Shown: one piece after another, positions 48,267 through 57,506 of the stretch
Layout of the letters: every line of letters starts with the position of its first letter
Position numbering within the stretch: the first letter of the stretch is position 1
Source of the DNA: Winogradskyella sp. KYW1333
Lineage (GTDB): Bacteria > Bacteroidota > Bacteroidia > Flavobacteriales > Flavobacteriaceae
Assembly (NCBI RefSeq): GCF_003335675.1
Contig: NZ_QPHL01000008.1
Span: 1-64,000 of the forward strand
Reading direction: 5' to 3'
Length of the DNA: 64,000 nt
Made by a program: the position numbers and the translations under genes
Notes under the pieces: generated by a model
The model's database searches: none
Seen by the model: the letters and a program-made list of their open reading frames with translations, nothing else
What the model was told of the DNA's origin: nothing

Positions 48267-49364
48267 TTAATACGTGTTTAGGGCGTCAATAACGCTTTTT
48301 ACTTCCGCATTGGTCATAATGGGACTTATCGGCAAACTTATCACTCTTTGATGAATCTTCTCAGTAATTGGCAAATTTAATTTGGAATAAACTTTCAATG
48401 CTTCTTGTTTATGAGGTGGAATTGGGTAATGAACCAACCAACCTATTTCATTTCTATCCAAATATTGTGAAAATTGAACTCTGTCTTCCACTTCTACCAC
48501 AAAGGCATAAAAAACATGATCGTTACTATTATTATAGCTAGGTAGTTTAATCTTTGAATTTTTAATTTCTCTTAAATACATTTTAGCAATTTCTTGCCTT
48601 CTTTCATTATCCTTATTTAGAGATTTTAATTTTATTGATAAGAATGATGCCTGTAATCCGTCAAGCCTGCTATTAAAGCCAACGATTTTATTCTGATACT
48701 TTTTCTCACTACCATAATTGGACAACTTCCTCACAACATTTATTAGTTGTAAGTCATTAGTCACAACTGCTCCGCCATCACCAAGTGCACCGAGGTTCTT
48801 ACTTGGATAAAAACTAAATGCACCAGCATCAGCTAGGTTACCAGCCCTACCCATTTCACATGAGGCACCATGAGCTTGTGCAGCATCTTCTATTAACAAA
48901 ATATTCTTTTTGTCAACCATTTTCTTAATGGTTTCTACATCAGCTAATTGACCATATAAATGAACAACTATAATAGCTTTTATTTCTTCGTTTAAGATTG
49001 ACTTTATCGCTTTAGATGAAATATTATAACTATCTCTATCTGGCTCTGAAAATACGGGAATTAGACCTGAATGGATTACGGAAAGAATGGTAGCGATAAA
49101 TGTATTAGCTGGCACAAGTACTTTATCACCTTCATTTAATTGACCTAACTCTATATATCCCTTCAATATTAAGGTTAGAGCATCTAAACCATTTCCTGTA
49201 CCAACACAATACTTTGCGCCACAATAATCACTAAATTCGTTTTCGAATTTTGTCACGCTTTTTCCTAAAATAAATTGTGATTCCTTTAGACTTTCACTTA
49301 AGATTTCATGAAACTGATTTCTAAATCTGTCGTTTATTTTATGTAGGTCTAGAAAGGGTATCAT
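48267..49364 (-). CDS. DegT/DnrJ/EryC1/StrS sugar aminotransferase
   Basis: 365 residues, PLP fold type I. MIPFLDLHKINDRF opens the protein; CVGTGNGLDALTL, VLVPANTFIATILSV, IEDAAQAHGA and the PLP-lysine motif SFYPSKNLGALGDGG follow. These enzymes aminate nucleotide-linked keto sugars. With the FdtA-like ketoisomerase it would act as an FdtB/QdtB-type dTDP-3-amino-3,6-dideoxyhexose transaminase. It overlaps the acyltransferase-like gene by 4 bp (ATGA), so translation is coupled. Confidence 0.93.
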   Translation of the reverse strand: MIPFLDLHKINDRFRNQFHEILSESLKESQFILGKSVTKFENEFSDYCGAKYCVGTGNGLDALTLILKGYIELGQLNEGDKVLVPANTFIATILSVIHSGLIPVFSEPDRDSYNISSKAIKSILNEEIKAIIVVHLYGQLADVETIKKMVDKKNILLIEDAAQAHGASCEMGRAGNLADAGAFSFYPSKNLGALGDGGAVVTNDLQLINVVRKLSNYGSEKKYQNKIVGFNSRLDGLQASFLSIKLKSLNKDNERRQEIAKMYLREIKNSKIKLPSYNNSNDHVFYAFVVEVEDRVQFSQYLDRNEIGWLVHYPIPPHKQEALKVYSKLNLPITEKIHQRVISLPISPIMTNAEVKSVIDALNTY

Positions 49365-50227
49365 ACTAAAAAAATTCTTAAAATATTCTGCTTATACTCA
49401 TTGCAACCTAGTTCTATTTTTTGTCTCATCAAGCCTATATTATATCCTTCTGGATATGATTTATCCATTATTGTTCCCATTGAAAAAAAACTTTTCCCTT
49501 CAGCTTTGTATTTATGAATTAGATCTATAAATAAGTATTCCAATGCGCGCTCCGTTTCACCTAAAGCTGTTGTTGCTCCATATTGCGATTTCACAATCTG
49601 TCCTTTATCAAAAATAGTAATACCTGCCAATATTTGGCCTTTCAAATAGATATTAAACTGCTTTATTTGATTATTAAATCTAGATTTTAATAACGAAATC
49701 TCCTGTAATGTGTGAACAGGTTTAGTGTTATGTCTATCTTTTAATCGTGGCACCAGAACCTGATTCCAAAATTCATCAAAATTGTCCTCTTCCTTAATTT
49801 CAAACCCTTTGTCCTTATTTTTTCTATAATGTTTTAATTTGGTTTTATGTATGCTTAAAGGCTTGTTGTAGTCAATAGCTAAGACCTTATTGGCACCAAT
49901 AATAGTTGCAGTATCATCTATCAATGCATTAAATACATAATGGGATAAATCACATTGGTAAAATGTTGGTAATTCTCTGATTTCTATAAACTTAAAACCT
50001 GCATCCTTAAGAAAAGTTAATAATGCATTTACAACAGCTTTGATACTTTCAACATCTAAGTCTTTCCTTGTGATTAATCCACCATATGTTAGACCTTGGT
50101 GTGAAATAAGTTCATCAGTACTTTTATTAGCCGGCAATACAGCAACTATGTCATTTTCCTTTTTTACCATTAACGAAAAGTCAACAAACCTATCGCTATG
50201 GTAGTCCATAAAATTTCGATTAAACAA
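49361..50227 (-). CDS. FemAB/GNAT-like acyltransferase (N-terminus extends upstream)
   Basis: 288 residues from the TTG at 50227. The body has a FemAB-type double GNAT fold: FMDYHSDRFVDFSLMV, IVAVLPANKS, HQGLTYGGLI, FWNQVLVPRLKDRHNTKPVHT and AGITIFDKGQIVKSQYGATT...LEYLFIDLIHKYKAEGKSFFSMGT. Similar genes sit beside DegT aminotransferases in Bacteroidota polysaccharide clusters and probably acylate the new amino group. The open frame continues 27 codons upstream to 50308 and encodes what looks like the true N-terminus, but no ATG, GTG or TTG is present there, so the given start is only a fallback. Confidence 0.82.
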   Translation of the reverse strand: MFNRNFMDYHSDRFVDFSLMVKKENDIVAVLPANKSTDELISHQGLTYGGLITRKDLDVESIKAVVNALLTFLKDAGFKFIEIRELPTFYQCDLSHYVFNALIDDTATIIGANKVLAIDYNKPLSIHKTKLKHYRKNKDKGFEIKEEDNFDEFWNQVLVPRLKDRHNTKPVHTLQEISLLKSRFNNQIKQFNIYLKGQILAGITIFDKGQIVKSQYGATTALGETERALEYLFIDLIHKYKAEGKSFFSMGTIMDKSYPEGYNIGLMRQKIELGCNEYKQNILRIFLV

Positions 50228-50308
50228 AAATGTACCTTCTTGAGAATTCTCAATAAAGGAATTCCATTCGGAAGCCTTTTCATTGGTATATTTTTCTACT
50301 AGTATAAT
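50228..50308 (-). other. In-frame N-terminal extension without a standard start codon
   Basis: Directly upstream of the acyltransferase-like frame, codons from 50308 (just after a TAA at 50309-50311) read LVEKYTNEKASEWNSFIE then NSQEGTF, which has the W..F pattern expected at the start of this family. The only plausible initiators are ATT (50306-50308) or ATA (50303-50305). Confidence 0.6.
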
Positions 50309-50336
50309 TTAGTTATGAATTTAATAAGCTTAATTT

Positions 50337-51821
50337 TCAATCTAATATATTTACCACATTACCTTTTCCGTCAATTGATTTAATTACATCTTTATAACCT
50401 AAATTATTTAATTTAAGATTATAACTAGAATCATCCTCCAAATTATCTAGGTACTTTGGATTTTCACTTAATGTTGCAAAAAGCACTCTAAATATATTGA
50501 CATTAGATTTTAAATCTTTGTCATAACCCTCAGATAGATTTCCATTCCATTTTATGGCAGCTATGTTTGAAAATATAGATTTTATTAGTTCTGGTTTCTC
50601 ATTAGAAAATAGGTCATTAAAACTTCTTAACCCAACCCAACCACCATGGTCAGCTAATATAATGATTATTGAATTTTCGTCATTATCTGAAATATATGTT
50701 ACAATATCCTTAAGCCAAACATTAACTTCCTCAATTCGGCTTAAATACCTTAATCTTTCCGCATCGATTGATTCATCAGTATTGTAGAAAGCAACATGAT
50801 GGGGTAATAATTTTTCTATAAAAAAGAACTTGGGGTTCCTATCTTCAGGCTTAAATACTTTTTTAAAATCTTTATAAACATCTCTAACTTCGCTTCCTCC
50901 TGTTGTCAGATATGGAAAATCACTCTTTTTAATGTTATAATAATCGTAAATCTTCTGCTTTTTGTTTTGTTGAAAATATTCATCTTCTGCGATAAAATGT
51001 GTCTGGTATCCATTGTTGTTAAAAATGGAAACCACTGGATTATTGGTTGAGATTATCTCTCTTCCATTTGCCATTTCAATTTTTGGAAACAACATTTCAG
51101 CGAACTTATGTTGTTTCATTGCGAATAACGAGGCATTTGAAGTTAAACTGGCAGGATAATTACTTCTAAATCCATTATAAACCTTATATCCATTAGTCTC
51201 TAACCAACTAAACAAATCACTTTTTGCACTATATGGTGAAGAGGCAAACATTTGTTCAGACACATATCCGTCTGGTTGGATCATATAAACGTTGGGTGTT
51301 TTCTTAAATTTAACATTTTCTATTTCATCAGGTTGTTTTATCCATGTATCTGGCTTAATATCTTCATAAGCATGTATAAGAATTCTTAACATTGATAAAC
51401 CCGAAAACAACAATAGCATCACTATGATTTTCTTATAAAGTTTTCTAGGTTTGAAGGGTATTAATTTCCACAATACAACAAGTGCAAGCAATAAAAAAAT
51501 ACGTTTTAAGGTAGAATTAAAATAAGTATGTGTTAAAAAGAAAATAACACCTATAACTAAAAACCAAAATAAAGCGTGTCCCTCATGTTTATGTAATTTC
51601 TTATTGGTTTTAAAACACAAATAATAAACTACGTATAAGCCCACCAAAAATACGGTTAAACATGCTAAAAAAAAGAGCAGATGTGAAATTGAATTTAAAG
51701 CCCAATAATTATTGGCAACATAAAAGAGAATTGGAGTAATTCCTATTGCAATAAATGCGAGGATTGGTGACTCATGTTCACTGTCTATAAATGCAAGTAT
51801 TTTTTGTTTTAGATTATTCAA
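50337..51821 (-). CDS. Membrane-bound sulfatase / phosphoethanolamine-transferase-like protein
   Basis: 494 residues. Four to five N-terminal membrane spans are followed by a periplasmic alkaline-phosphatase-superfamily domain: NVYMIQPDGYVSEQMF at the metal-site strand, SNYPASLTSNASLFAM with the candidate nucleophile Thr/Ser, and SIIIILADHGGW with the metal-binding Asp-His. Such enzymes transfer phosphoethanolamine or phosphoglycerol to envelope glycans. It overlaps the methyltransferase gene by 4 bp. Confidence 0.82.
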   Translation of the reverse strand: MNNLKQKILAFIDSEHESPILAFIAIGITPILFYVANNYWALNSISHLLFFLACLTVFLVGLYVVYYLCFKTNKKLHKHEGHALFWFLVIGVIFFLTHTYFNSTLKRIFLLLALVVLWKLIPFKPRKLYKKIIVMLLLFSGLSMLRILIHAYEDIKPDTWIKQPDEIENVKFKKTPNVYMIQPDGYVSEQMFASSPYSAKSDLFSWLETNGYKVYNGFRSNYPASLTSNASLFAMKQHKFAEMLFPKIEMANGREIISTNNPVVSIFNNNGYQTHFIAEDEYFQQNKKQKIYDYYNIKKSDFPYLTTGGSEVRDVYKDFKKVFKPEDRNPKFFFIEKLLPHHVAFYNTDESIDAERLRYLSRIEEVNVWLKDIVTYISDNDENSIIIILADHGGWVGLRSFNDLFSNEKPELIKSIFSNIAAIKWNGNLSEGYDKDLKSNVNIFRVLFATLSENPKYLDNLEDDSSYNLKLNNLGYKDVIKSIDGKGNVVNILD

Positions 51822-53200
51822 GCTTTAATCTTCATTAAATACATAACCCGCTCAGAGCTCTTTACTTCAAGCTTTTCGATAATATCAAAATATGTAGAAT
51901 ATGATTTTTCAAAATTAGCAATGTTGTAAAAATCAAAATACGATTCAAATTCTCCTTTGGCCCTTAACAATCGTTTAACCCAAGAGTCATTTCGATTTGG
52001 AAACTCAATAATTAAATCCTTTGAAAAAATACTAAAAAACTTCGCGGATTCTATAAAAGGGACATTACCAGATAATGACATATGATGAATAACCGCTAAA
52101 GCCATAGTAACATCGGGTGAATATTGTTTAATTCGCTCTAAAAACGAACTTCGTTCTTTATTGTTCAAGCCAATTGCAGGTGATGGATTTAGTACATCAA
52201 GAACAAATGGTAAAATGTCCTTTTCTTTGTTCTTCTTCATTGTAAGATAATTGATATCTACTGCATTGTTATCAATATCACATACAAGGTTTTCTTCAAT
52301 TTTGTAATCAATGAACCTTACAAATGTCCCATCGTTTCCTCCTATATCAATTAACTTCGTAGGATTCAAGTTATTTATCCAGCTATTAATTATTGCAGAT
52401 TTATGCTTAAATGCCTCGTCTGAATAGTTTGTTTTATCGTAATAATCAGACCATTCGGTTTGACCTTTTAGCTTTAAGTTTTTAATATAGCCATATAAGC
52501 TCTCAATAATATTGAGTAATCCTTTTTTAGACAATTCCTTAACCTTAGTCTCGCCTTCATAATCAGTATTGTGTTTACTTTCTAGCTTAGCCAAAAGATG
52601 GATATTACTAAATAAGATAGGATTCAGCTTCGTTCTTTTAGGTAGCATTGAGCTAATTAAGGTAACTGGTATTCCATCAATAAAATTGCTCATTAATTTT
52701 AACTGATCTGCACCATGATAATGCGCTAACACAAGAGGTCCAAAAAAATGCGTTATAAACTGCTTGTAAGCTCGCCAAGGTTGATTTCCTTTATAAAAAT
52801 CAAAACTCAAAGTATCAATAAATATGGCATTCCCTTTAAGAAACGTAATATTGAAGGCCGAAGCATCTTTGAGTGTAAACCCTCTTTCCAAGGCATATTT
52901 CTGAATCTTCAGAGTAAGAAGTGCCGCCTCTTTGTACATGTTAAAACTCCATTCATAAGGATAAGTTATAAATGGAATATGCTCTGGCTGAATTATAATT
53001 TCATTTTCTGAAATCGATAATTCTTTATGCGAAATCAATAAGGAGTTTCGAAATAGACTTTTATAAAAACCAGAGTTTTTAAGTTCTTTATATTGATTAA
53101 AATAAATAGTATTTATTACCCTTTTTATTACGCCATTATCTAAAAAAATGTAACCTGAAGGATCTCTAAATGAAGAAGAATGAAGTTCTTTAGAATCCAC
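51818..53200 (-). CDS. SAM-dependent methyltransferase, NoeA-like
   Basis: 460 residues. The N-terminal 280 residues are a family-specific region (DPSGYIFLDNGVIKRVIN, EHIPFITYPYEWSFNMYKEAALLTL, LKDASAFNITFLKG, FIDTLSFD). The C-terminal Rossmann domain has motif I LIDIGGNDGTFVRF and ALAVIHHMSLSGNVP. Related nodulation proteins modify lipochitooligosaccharides; here it may methylate the surface glycan or its lipid carrier. It is 1 bp from the small membrane protein gene. Confidence 0.85.
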   Translation of the reverse strand: MDSKELHSSSFRDPSGYIFLDNGVIKRVINTIYFNQYKELKNSGFYKSLFRNSLLISHKELSISENEIIIQPEHIPFITYPYEWSFNMYKEAALLTLKIQKYALERGFTLKDASAFNITFLKGNAIFIDTLSFDFYKGNQPWRAYKQFITHFFGPLVLAHYHGADQLKLMSNFIDGIPVTLISSMLPKRTKLNPILFSNIHLLAKLESKHNTDYEGETKVKELSKKGLLNIIESLYGYIKNLKLKGQTEWSDYYDKTNYSDEAFKHKSAIINSWINNLNPTKLIDIGGNDGTFVRFIDYKIEENLVCDIDNNAVDINYLTMKKNKEKDILPFVLDVLNPSPAIGLNNKERSSFLERIKQYSPDVTMALAVIHHMSLSGNVPFIESAKFFSIFSKDLIIEFPNRNDSWVKRLLRAKGEFESYFDFYNIANFEKSYSTYFDIIEKLEVKSSERVMYLMKIKA

Positions 53201-53201
53201 T

Positions 53202-53399
53202 TTACTTTGTATTGTCTACATCAGAATCTTTAACATCAATATCATCAAACACATCATCTTCCATTGGCTTAGCTAAACCCAGAAACAGTTTAATTTTATA
53301 CATCAAATTCTTAGAAAATAAAACTATACCTGCAACAGCCGCCACAATAGCTTGGATTATCATTGCCCCTAAACCTGGATCGAAATAAAGAAAATACAT
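53202..53399 (-). CDS. Small membrane protein of unknown function
   Basis: 65 residues. One transmembrane segment (AMIIQAIVAAVAGIVLFSKNL) and an acidic tail (MEDDVFDDIDVKDSDVDN). Genes of this kind (start MYFLYFDPGLGAMIIQ) often lie just ahead of the NoeA-like methyltransferase and sulfatase in polysaccharide clusters, so a role with them is inferred. First gene of the seven-gene minus-strand unit that ends with the flippases. Confidence 0.72.
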   Translation of the reverse strand: MYFLYFDPGLGAMIIQAIVAAVAGIVLFSKNLMYKIKLFLGLAKPMEDDVFDDIDVKDSDVDNTK

Positions 53400-53427
53400 T
53401 TAACTCGTTTTTGTAAATATAAAACTT

Positions 53428-53667
53428 CTATTTTTTATTAGTAGTTAAATAATAAATATTAACGGTTAAAATAGCAGCATTAGCTATAATAATAGGAAGA
53501 CCTATCCGTATGCTTGGCATTAAAAATCCATAAAGAATAAACAAAATACAACCGGTCATATTCACTATTCTCAACTTTTTAACTTCTTTCATAGTGAACG
53601 ACAGTAAAACTATAAATGAGGCCAAATAGCCTATGTATTCAGTGACAGTGATACCAAATAACTCCAT
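53428..53667 (-). CDS. Small YgjV/SemiSWEET-like membrane protein
   Basis: 79 residues with three transmembrane helices: ITVTEYIGYLASFIVLLSFTM, LRIVNMTGCILFILYGFLM and IGLPIIIANAAILTVNIYYL. The half-transporter layout and the MKEVKKLRIVN motif resemble SemiSWEET/YgjV-type proteins. Function unknown; sugar transport is only a family guess. It sits 8 bp behind typA. Confidence 0.75.
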   Translation of the reverse strand: MELFGITVTEYIGYLASFIVLLSFTMKEVKKLRIVNMTGCILFILYGFLMPSIRIGLPIIIANAAILTVNIYYLTTNKK

Positions 53668-53675
53668 AAAATGGA

Positions 53676-55475
53676 TTAAATATTTTTTGAACGCTTACGA
53701 TCTACTTCTTTTAATAAAATCTTACGTAATCTTAAGTGATTTGGTGTTACCTCAACATATTCATCTTTCTGAATATATTCTAAAGCTTCCTCTAATGAAA
53801 ATTTAATCGCAGGTACAATTTTAGCCTTATCATCTGCACCAGCGGATCTTACATTACTCAATTTCTTGGTTTTGGTAACATTAACAACCATATCGTCTCC
53901 ACGTGAGTTTTCACCTATTACTTGACCTTCATAAATATCTTCTCCTGGATTAACAAAAAACTTACCACGATCTTGTAATTTATCTATAGAGTAAGGAATT
54001 GCTTGACCATTTTCCATGGATACTAAAGAACCATTTTGTCTTTCTGGAATCCCACCTTTTAAGGGTCTATATTCCGTAAATCTATGTGCCATAATAGCTT
54101 CGCCTGCAGTTGCTGTTAAAAGCTGATTTCTCAATCCTATGATTCCACGAGATGGTACTATAAATTCACACACCATTCTATCGCCTTTGGCCTCCATAGT
54201 CAGCATTTCACCTTTACGCATGGTTACCATTTCAATGGCTTTTCCTGAAACCGTTTCTGGTAAATCTATAGTCATTTCCTCAAAAGGTTCGCACTTTACA
54301 CCATCAATTTCTTTAATGATAACTTGTGGTTGTCCTATTTGAAGCTCATAGCCTTCACGACGCATAGTTTCAATTAAAACCGATAAGTGCAATACACCAC
54401 GACCAAAAACCATAAACTTATCGGCACTGTCCGTTTCTTCCACGCGCAGTGCTAAATTCTTCTCAAGTTCTTTAGTTAAGCGTTCTTTAATATGTCTAGA
54501 GGTAACAAACTTACCATCCTTGCCAAAAAATGGAGAATCATTAATGGTGAATAGCATACTCATAGTTGGCTCATCAATGGCAATAGTTTTTAAGCCTTCT
54601 GGATTCTCTAAATCCGCAACAGTATCTCCAATTTCAAATCCTTCTAAACCTACAATAGCACAAATATCTCCAGCTTGAACTTCTTCAACTTTTTTACGCC
54701 CTAATCCTTCGAACGTATGCAGTTCCTTAATCTTACTTTTAACAATTGAACCATCTCGCTTTACTAAAGAAATTTGCTGATTGGCCTTTAAGCTACCTCT
54801 AGTCAATCTGCCAATAGCTATTCGTCCTGTAAAAGATGAAAAATCTAAAGAGGTAATAAGCATTTGCGTGGAGCCTTCAGAAATTTTAGGTTCTGGTATA
54901 TGATCAATTACCATATCTAACAATGGCTCAATATTATCAGTTGGCTGTTGCCAATCTTCACTCATCCAGTTATGCTTCGCAGATCCATAAACGGTAGGGA
55001 AGTCTAATTGCCATTCCTCTGCCCCAAGTTCAAACATTAAATCAAACACCTTTTCATGCACTTCATCAGGAGTACAATTTTCTTTATCAACCTTGTTTAT
55101 GACTACACATGGCTTAAGTCCTAAATCAATAGCCTTTTGAAGTACAAATCTTGTCTGTGGCATAGGCCCTTCAAAAGCATCAACTAACAGTAAAACACCA
55201 TCCGCCATATTTAAAACACGCTCTACCTCACCACCAAAATCGGCGTGACCAGGCGTATCGATAATATTTATCTTGGTATCCTTATAAACAACTGAGACGT
55301 TTTTAGAAGTTATTGTGATTCCTCTTTCACGTTCTAAATCATTATTATCAAGAATTAAATCACCTGTGTTTTCATTCTCGCGAAACAGTTGGCAATGGTA
55401 CATTATCTTGTCTACCAAAGTAGTTTTACCGTGATCTACGTGTGCTATAATTGCAATGTTTTTAATCTTAGTCAT
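53676..55475 (-). CDS. typA: Ribosome-associated GTPase TypA/BipA
   Basis: 599 residues, normal length. The G1 motif [10 protein letters not shown] lies at residues 11-20, then [31 protein letters not shown] and NKVDKEN. The BipA-specific C-terminal region ([28 protein letters not shown]) is intact. BipA assists 50S assembly and translation at low temperature or stress. Confidence 0.97.
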   Translation of the reverse strand: MTKIKNIAIIAHVDHGKTTLVDKIMYHCQLFRENENTGDLILDNNDLERERGITITSKNVSVVYKDTKINIIDTPGHADFGGEVERVLNMADGVLLLVDAFEGPMPQTRFVLQKAIDLGLKPCVVINKVDKENCTPDEVHEKVFDLMFELGAEEWQLDFPTVYGSAKHNWMSEDWQQPTDNIEPLLDMVIDHIPEPKISEGSTQMLITSLDFSSFTGRIAIGRLTRGSLKANQQISLVKRDGSIVKSKIKELHTFEGLGRKKVEEVQAGDICAIVGLEGFEIGDTVADLENPEGLKTIAIDEPTMSMLFTINDSPFFGKDGKFVTSRHIKERLTKELEKNLALRVEETDSADKFMVFGRGVLHLSVLIETMRREGYELQIGQPQVIIKEIDGVKCEPFEEMTIDLPETVSGKAIEMVTMRKGEMLTMEAKGDRMVCEFIVPSRGIIGLRNQLLTATAGEAIMAHRFTEYRPLKGGIPERQNGSLVSMENGQAIPYSIDKLQDRGKFFVNPGEDIYEGQVIGENSRGDDMVVNVTKTKKLSNVRSAGADDKAKIVPAIKFSLEEALEYIQKDEYVEVTPNHLRLRKILLKEVDRKRSKNI

Positions 55476-55498
55476 AACTGATGCTGATTTTAAGCGTG

Positions 55499-55506
55499 CA
55501 AAGGTA
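55499..55506 (-). promoter_or_regulatory. Candidate -7 element of the typA promoter
   Basis: TACCTTTG on the minus strand fits TAnnTTTG exactly, 23 bp before the start codon. No clear TTG at -33. Confidence 0.4.
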
Positions 55507-55669
55507 AGTCTAATTAGCTGTAAATCGTTAATTATATGTTATTATTTCATTTACAAGCAATTTGGATTCGTAGCTTTCGTTATTCATCTGATTAATAGTA
55601 AAAAGCCTGCCTAACACCAATAACTAATGTTTAGTATTTTATATCTGAACTCTCAACAATTTATCACAG

Positions 55670-56029
55670 ATGAAAGCAATTAGTAAATACACTCGTTTTA
55701 TCCCTTATTTATATTTTATTTCGGTAATAATTTATTGGTTTACATATACCAATAGAACAGAAGGGATTTCTGCTTATCCCATTTTATTATTTGGAATTCC
55801 TTTTATATGGCAACTTATTAAACCAAACAGAAATCTCAACTTCTCCTTAGGAATTATTTTTGTTTGTGTCTCCTCATACTTAATATTGGCCTATGGATTG
55901 GCATTACTCAATATTGTTAACTGGTTTGGAGCTACAGCTTCATTTTTTACAAGTATTGGACTATTTATTACGGGTAGTTTTGTAATGGCACTATGGATGA
56001 TACGCAATAGTATTCAGAAGCAATTTTAA
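55670..56029 (+). CDS. Small multi-span membrane protein of unknown function
   Basis: 119 residues with four hydrophobic segments (FIPYLYFISVIIYWFTY, YPILLFGIPFIWQLI, LGIIFVCVSSYLILAYGLALL, FTSIGLFITGSFVMALWMI). No family recognised. It precedes kdsA by 60 bp on the same strand, but kdsA has its own -7 box. Confidence 0.65.
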   Translation: MKAISKYTRFIPYLYFISVIIYWFTYTNRTEGISAYPILLFGIPFIWQLIKPNRNLNFSLGIIFVCVSSYLILAYGLALLNIVNWFGATASFFTSIGLFITGSFVMALWMIRNSIQKQF

Positions 56030-56057
56030 CTTCAAAATGTTTTAGGCATTAAAATAT

Positions 56058-56065
56058 TATCTTTG
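56058..56065 (+). promoter_or_regulatory. Candidate -7 element of the kdsA promoter
   Basis: TATCTTTG matches TAnnTTTG exactly, 24 bp before the TTG start codon. A TTG at the -33 distance is not seen. Confidence 0.45.
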
Positions 56066-56089
56066 TAACTTAATATTAAGTCAGTTGCT

Positions 56090-56902
56090 TTGATAACAAT
56101 TCCTAAAATAAAACATTCAGATTCTAATAATTTCTTTCTTTTATGTGGTCCTTGTGCTATTGAGGGAGAAGATATGGCGTTACGTATTGCAGAAAAAGTC
56201 ATTTCTATTACAGACAAACTTGAAATTCCTTATGTTTTTAAGGGTAGTTTCAAAAAAGCTAATCGTAGTCGTGTTGACAGCTTTACTGGTATTGGAGATG
56301 AAAAAGCACTCAAAATATTAAGAAAAGTATCGGAAACTTTTGATACTCCAACTGTTACTGATATCCATGAAGTATCTGATGCATCAAGAGCAGCGCAATA
56401 TGTTGATGTTTTACAAATTCCTGCATTCTTAGTAAGACAAACTGATTTAGTAGTTGCAGCGGCAAAAACAGGCAAGGTTGTCAACCTTAAGAAGGGCCAG
56501 TTTATGAGCCCAGAAGCCATGAAGCACGCTGTACAAAAAGTGAAAGATACTGGAAATGAAAATGCATGGATTACAGATCGTGGTACCATGTTTGGCTACC
56601 AAGATATGATTGTAGATTTCAGAGGTATACCTACCATGCGACAATTTGCACCAACAGTATTAGATGTTACCCATTCGTTACAACAACCAAATCAGTCCAT
56701 TGGTGTCACAGGTGGTAGACCGGAAATGATTGAAACTATTGCAAGAGCCGGTGTCGTTAATAATGTTGATGGTCTTTTCATTGAAACACATTTTGACCCT
56801 TCTAATGCAAAAAGTGATGGAGCCAATATGTTGCATTTAGACAATCTAGAAAAATTACTCACTAACCTTGTGGCTATTAGAAAATTGGTTAACTCTTTTT
56901 AG
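56090..56902 (+). CDS. kdsA: 3-deoxy-8-phosphooctulonate synthase (KDO-8-P synthase)
   Basis: 270 residues; condenses phosphoenolpyruvate with arabinose-5-phosphate for lipopolysaccharide core KDO. Marks are NNFFLLCGPCAIEGEDMALRIAEK, FKGSFKKANRSRVDSFTG, VTDIHEV, AWITDRGTMFGYQDMIVDFRG and GLFIETHFDPSNAKSDG. The start is TTG at 56090: the conserved IPKIKHSDSNNFFLL begins three codons later and no ATG lies upstream before the stop. The Cys in CGPCAIEG is the metal-ligand position of class II enzymes. Confidence 0.95.
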   Translation: MITIPKIKHSDSNNFFLLCGPCAIEGEDMALRIAEKVISITDKLEIPYVFKGSFKKANRSRVDSFTGIGDEKALKILRKVSETFDTPTVTDIHEVSDASRAAQYVDVLQIPAFLVRQTDLVVAAAKTGKVVNLKKGQFMSPEAMKHAVQKVKDTGNENAWITDRGTMFGYQDMIVDFRGIPTMRQFAPTVLDVTHSLQQPNQSIGVTGGRPEMIETIARAGVVNNVDGLFIETHFDPSNAKSDGANMLHLDNLEKLLTNLVAIRKLVNSF

Positions 56903-56934
56903 ACTTTTTTATTTAGTTATATACGTTAGAAAAA

Positions 56935-57288
56935 TCAAAACAATCGTAATAAACCAATAATCAAAAGTGAAATCCCTATTAAAGCCTTGAAAGGCATTAA
57001 CTGATCAGATAGTTTTCTCAATGTAGTCTCTAATGATGGTACTTTTCCAAAAACATGGGTAAGTAATAATATACCTCCTAATAGGCTTAAAGTACTGTAG
57101 ATAAAACTACTCCTAAACGTTATTAAGGGTAAAATAATTAAAATACCACCAATAGCAGTTTGAAAAGGCTCTAAAGCGTCTGCAATTTTATTAAAAAAAT
57201 TACTCTCACCGTCCAATTGATCTAAAGTTGCGATTCCTAATAAAATACCACCTGTAATTTGGGCAATGGATAAAAGAATTCCAATCAT
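56935..57288 (-). CDS. Small membrane protein with an internal repeat
   Basis: 117 residues with four hydrophobic helices. Two halves are alike: FNKIADALEPFQTAIGGILIIL and LRKLSDQLMPFKALIGISLLII, so it looks like an internal duplication of a helix-hairpin unit. No family recognised. The 218 bp upstream to the next gene are AT-rich, with no other feature seen. Confidence 0.65.
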   Translation of the reverse strand: MIGILLSIAQITGGILLGIATLDQLDGESNFFNKIADALEPFQTAIGGILIILPLITFRSSFIYSTLSLLGGILLLTHVFGKVPSLETTLRKLSDQLMPFKALIGISLLIIGLLRLF

Positions 57289-57506
57289 AGTATATGAATT
57301 AATAATATAAAAATAAGAAAATGAAAGTCAATAATATGTCTTGTATGACAATATGTAGATCTGATAAAACATAAAATAGCAATATTATATATTTTAATAT
57401 TATCTTCTGAGATATATAAGAATGGTTATTAAAATACCTCAATAGCACTTCAAAGAATAAGACTGAAACCCTAATAATATAAGCTGCAGAAAAAGCTGTT
57501 AAATAG

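Noticed and set aside
57300..57500. Palindromic AT-rich stretch between the small membrane protein and the saccharopine-dehydrogenase-like gene
   Set aside because: AT-only symmetry (AATATTATATATTTTAATATT) is expected by chance in such AT-rich DNA, and no gene or consistent promoter was found.
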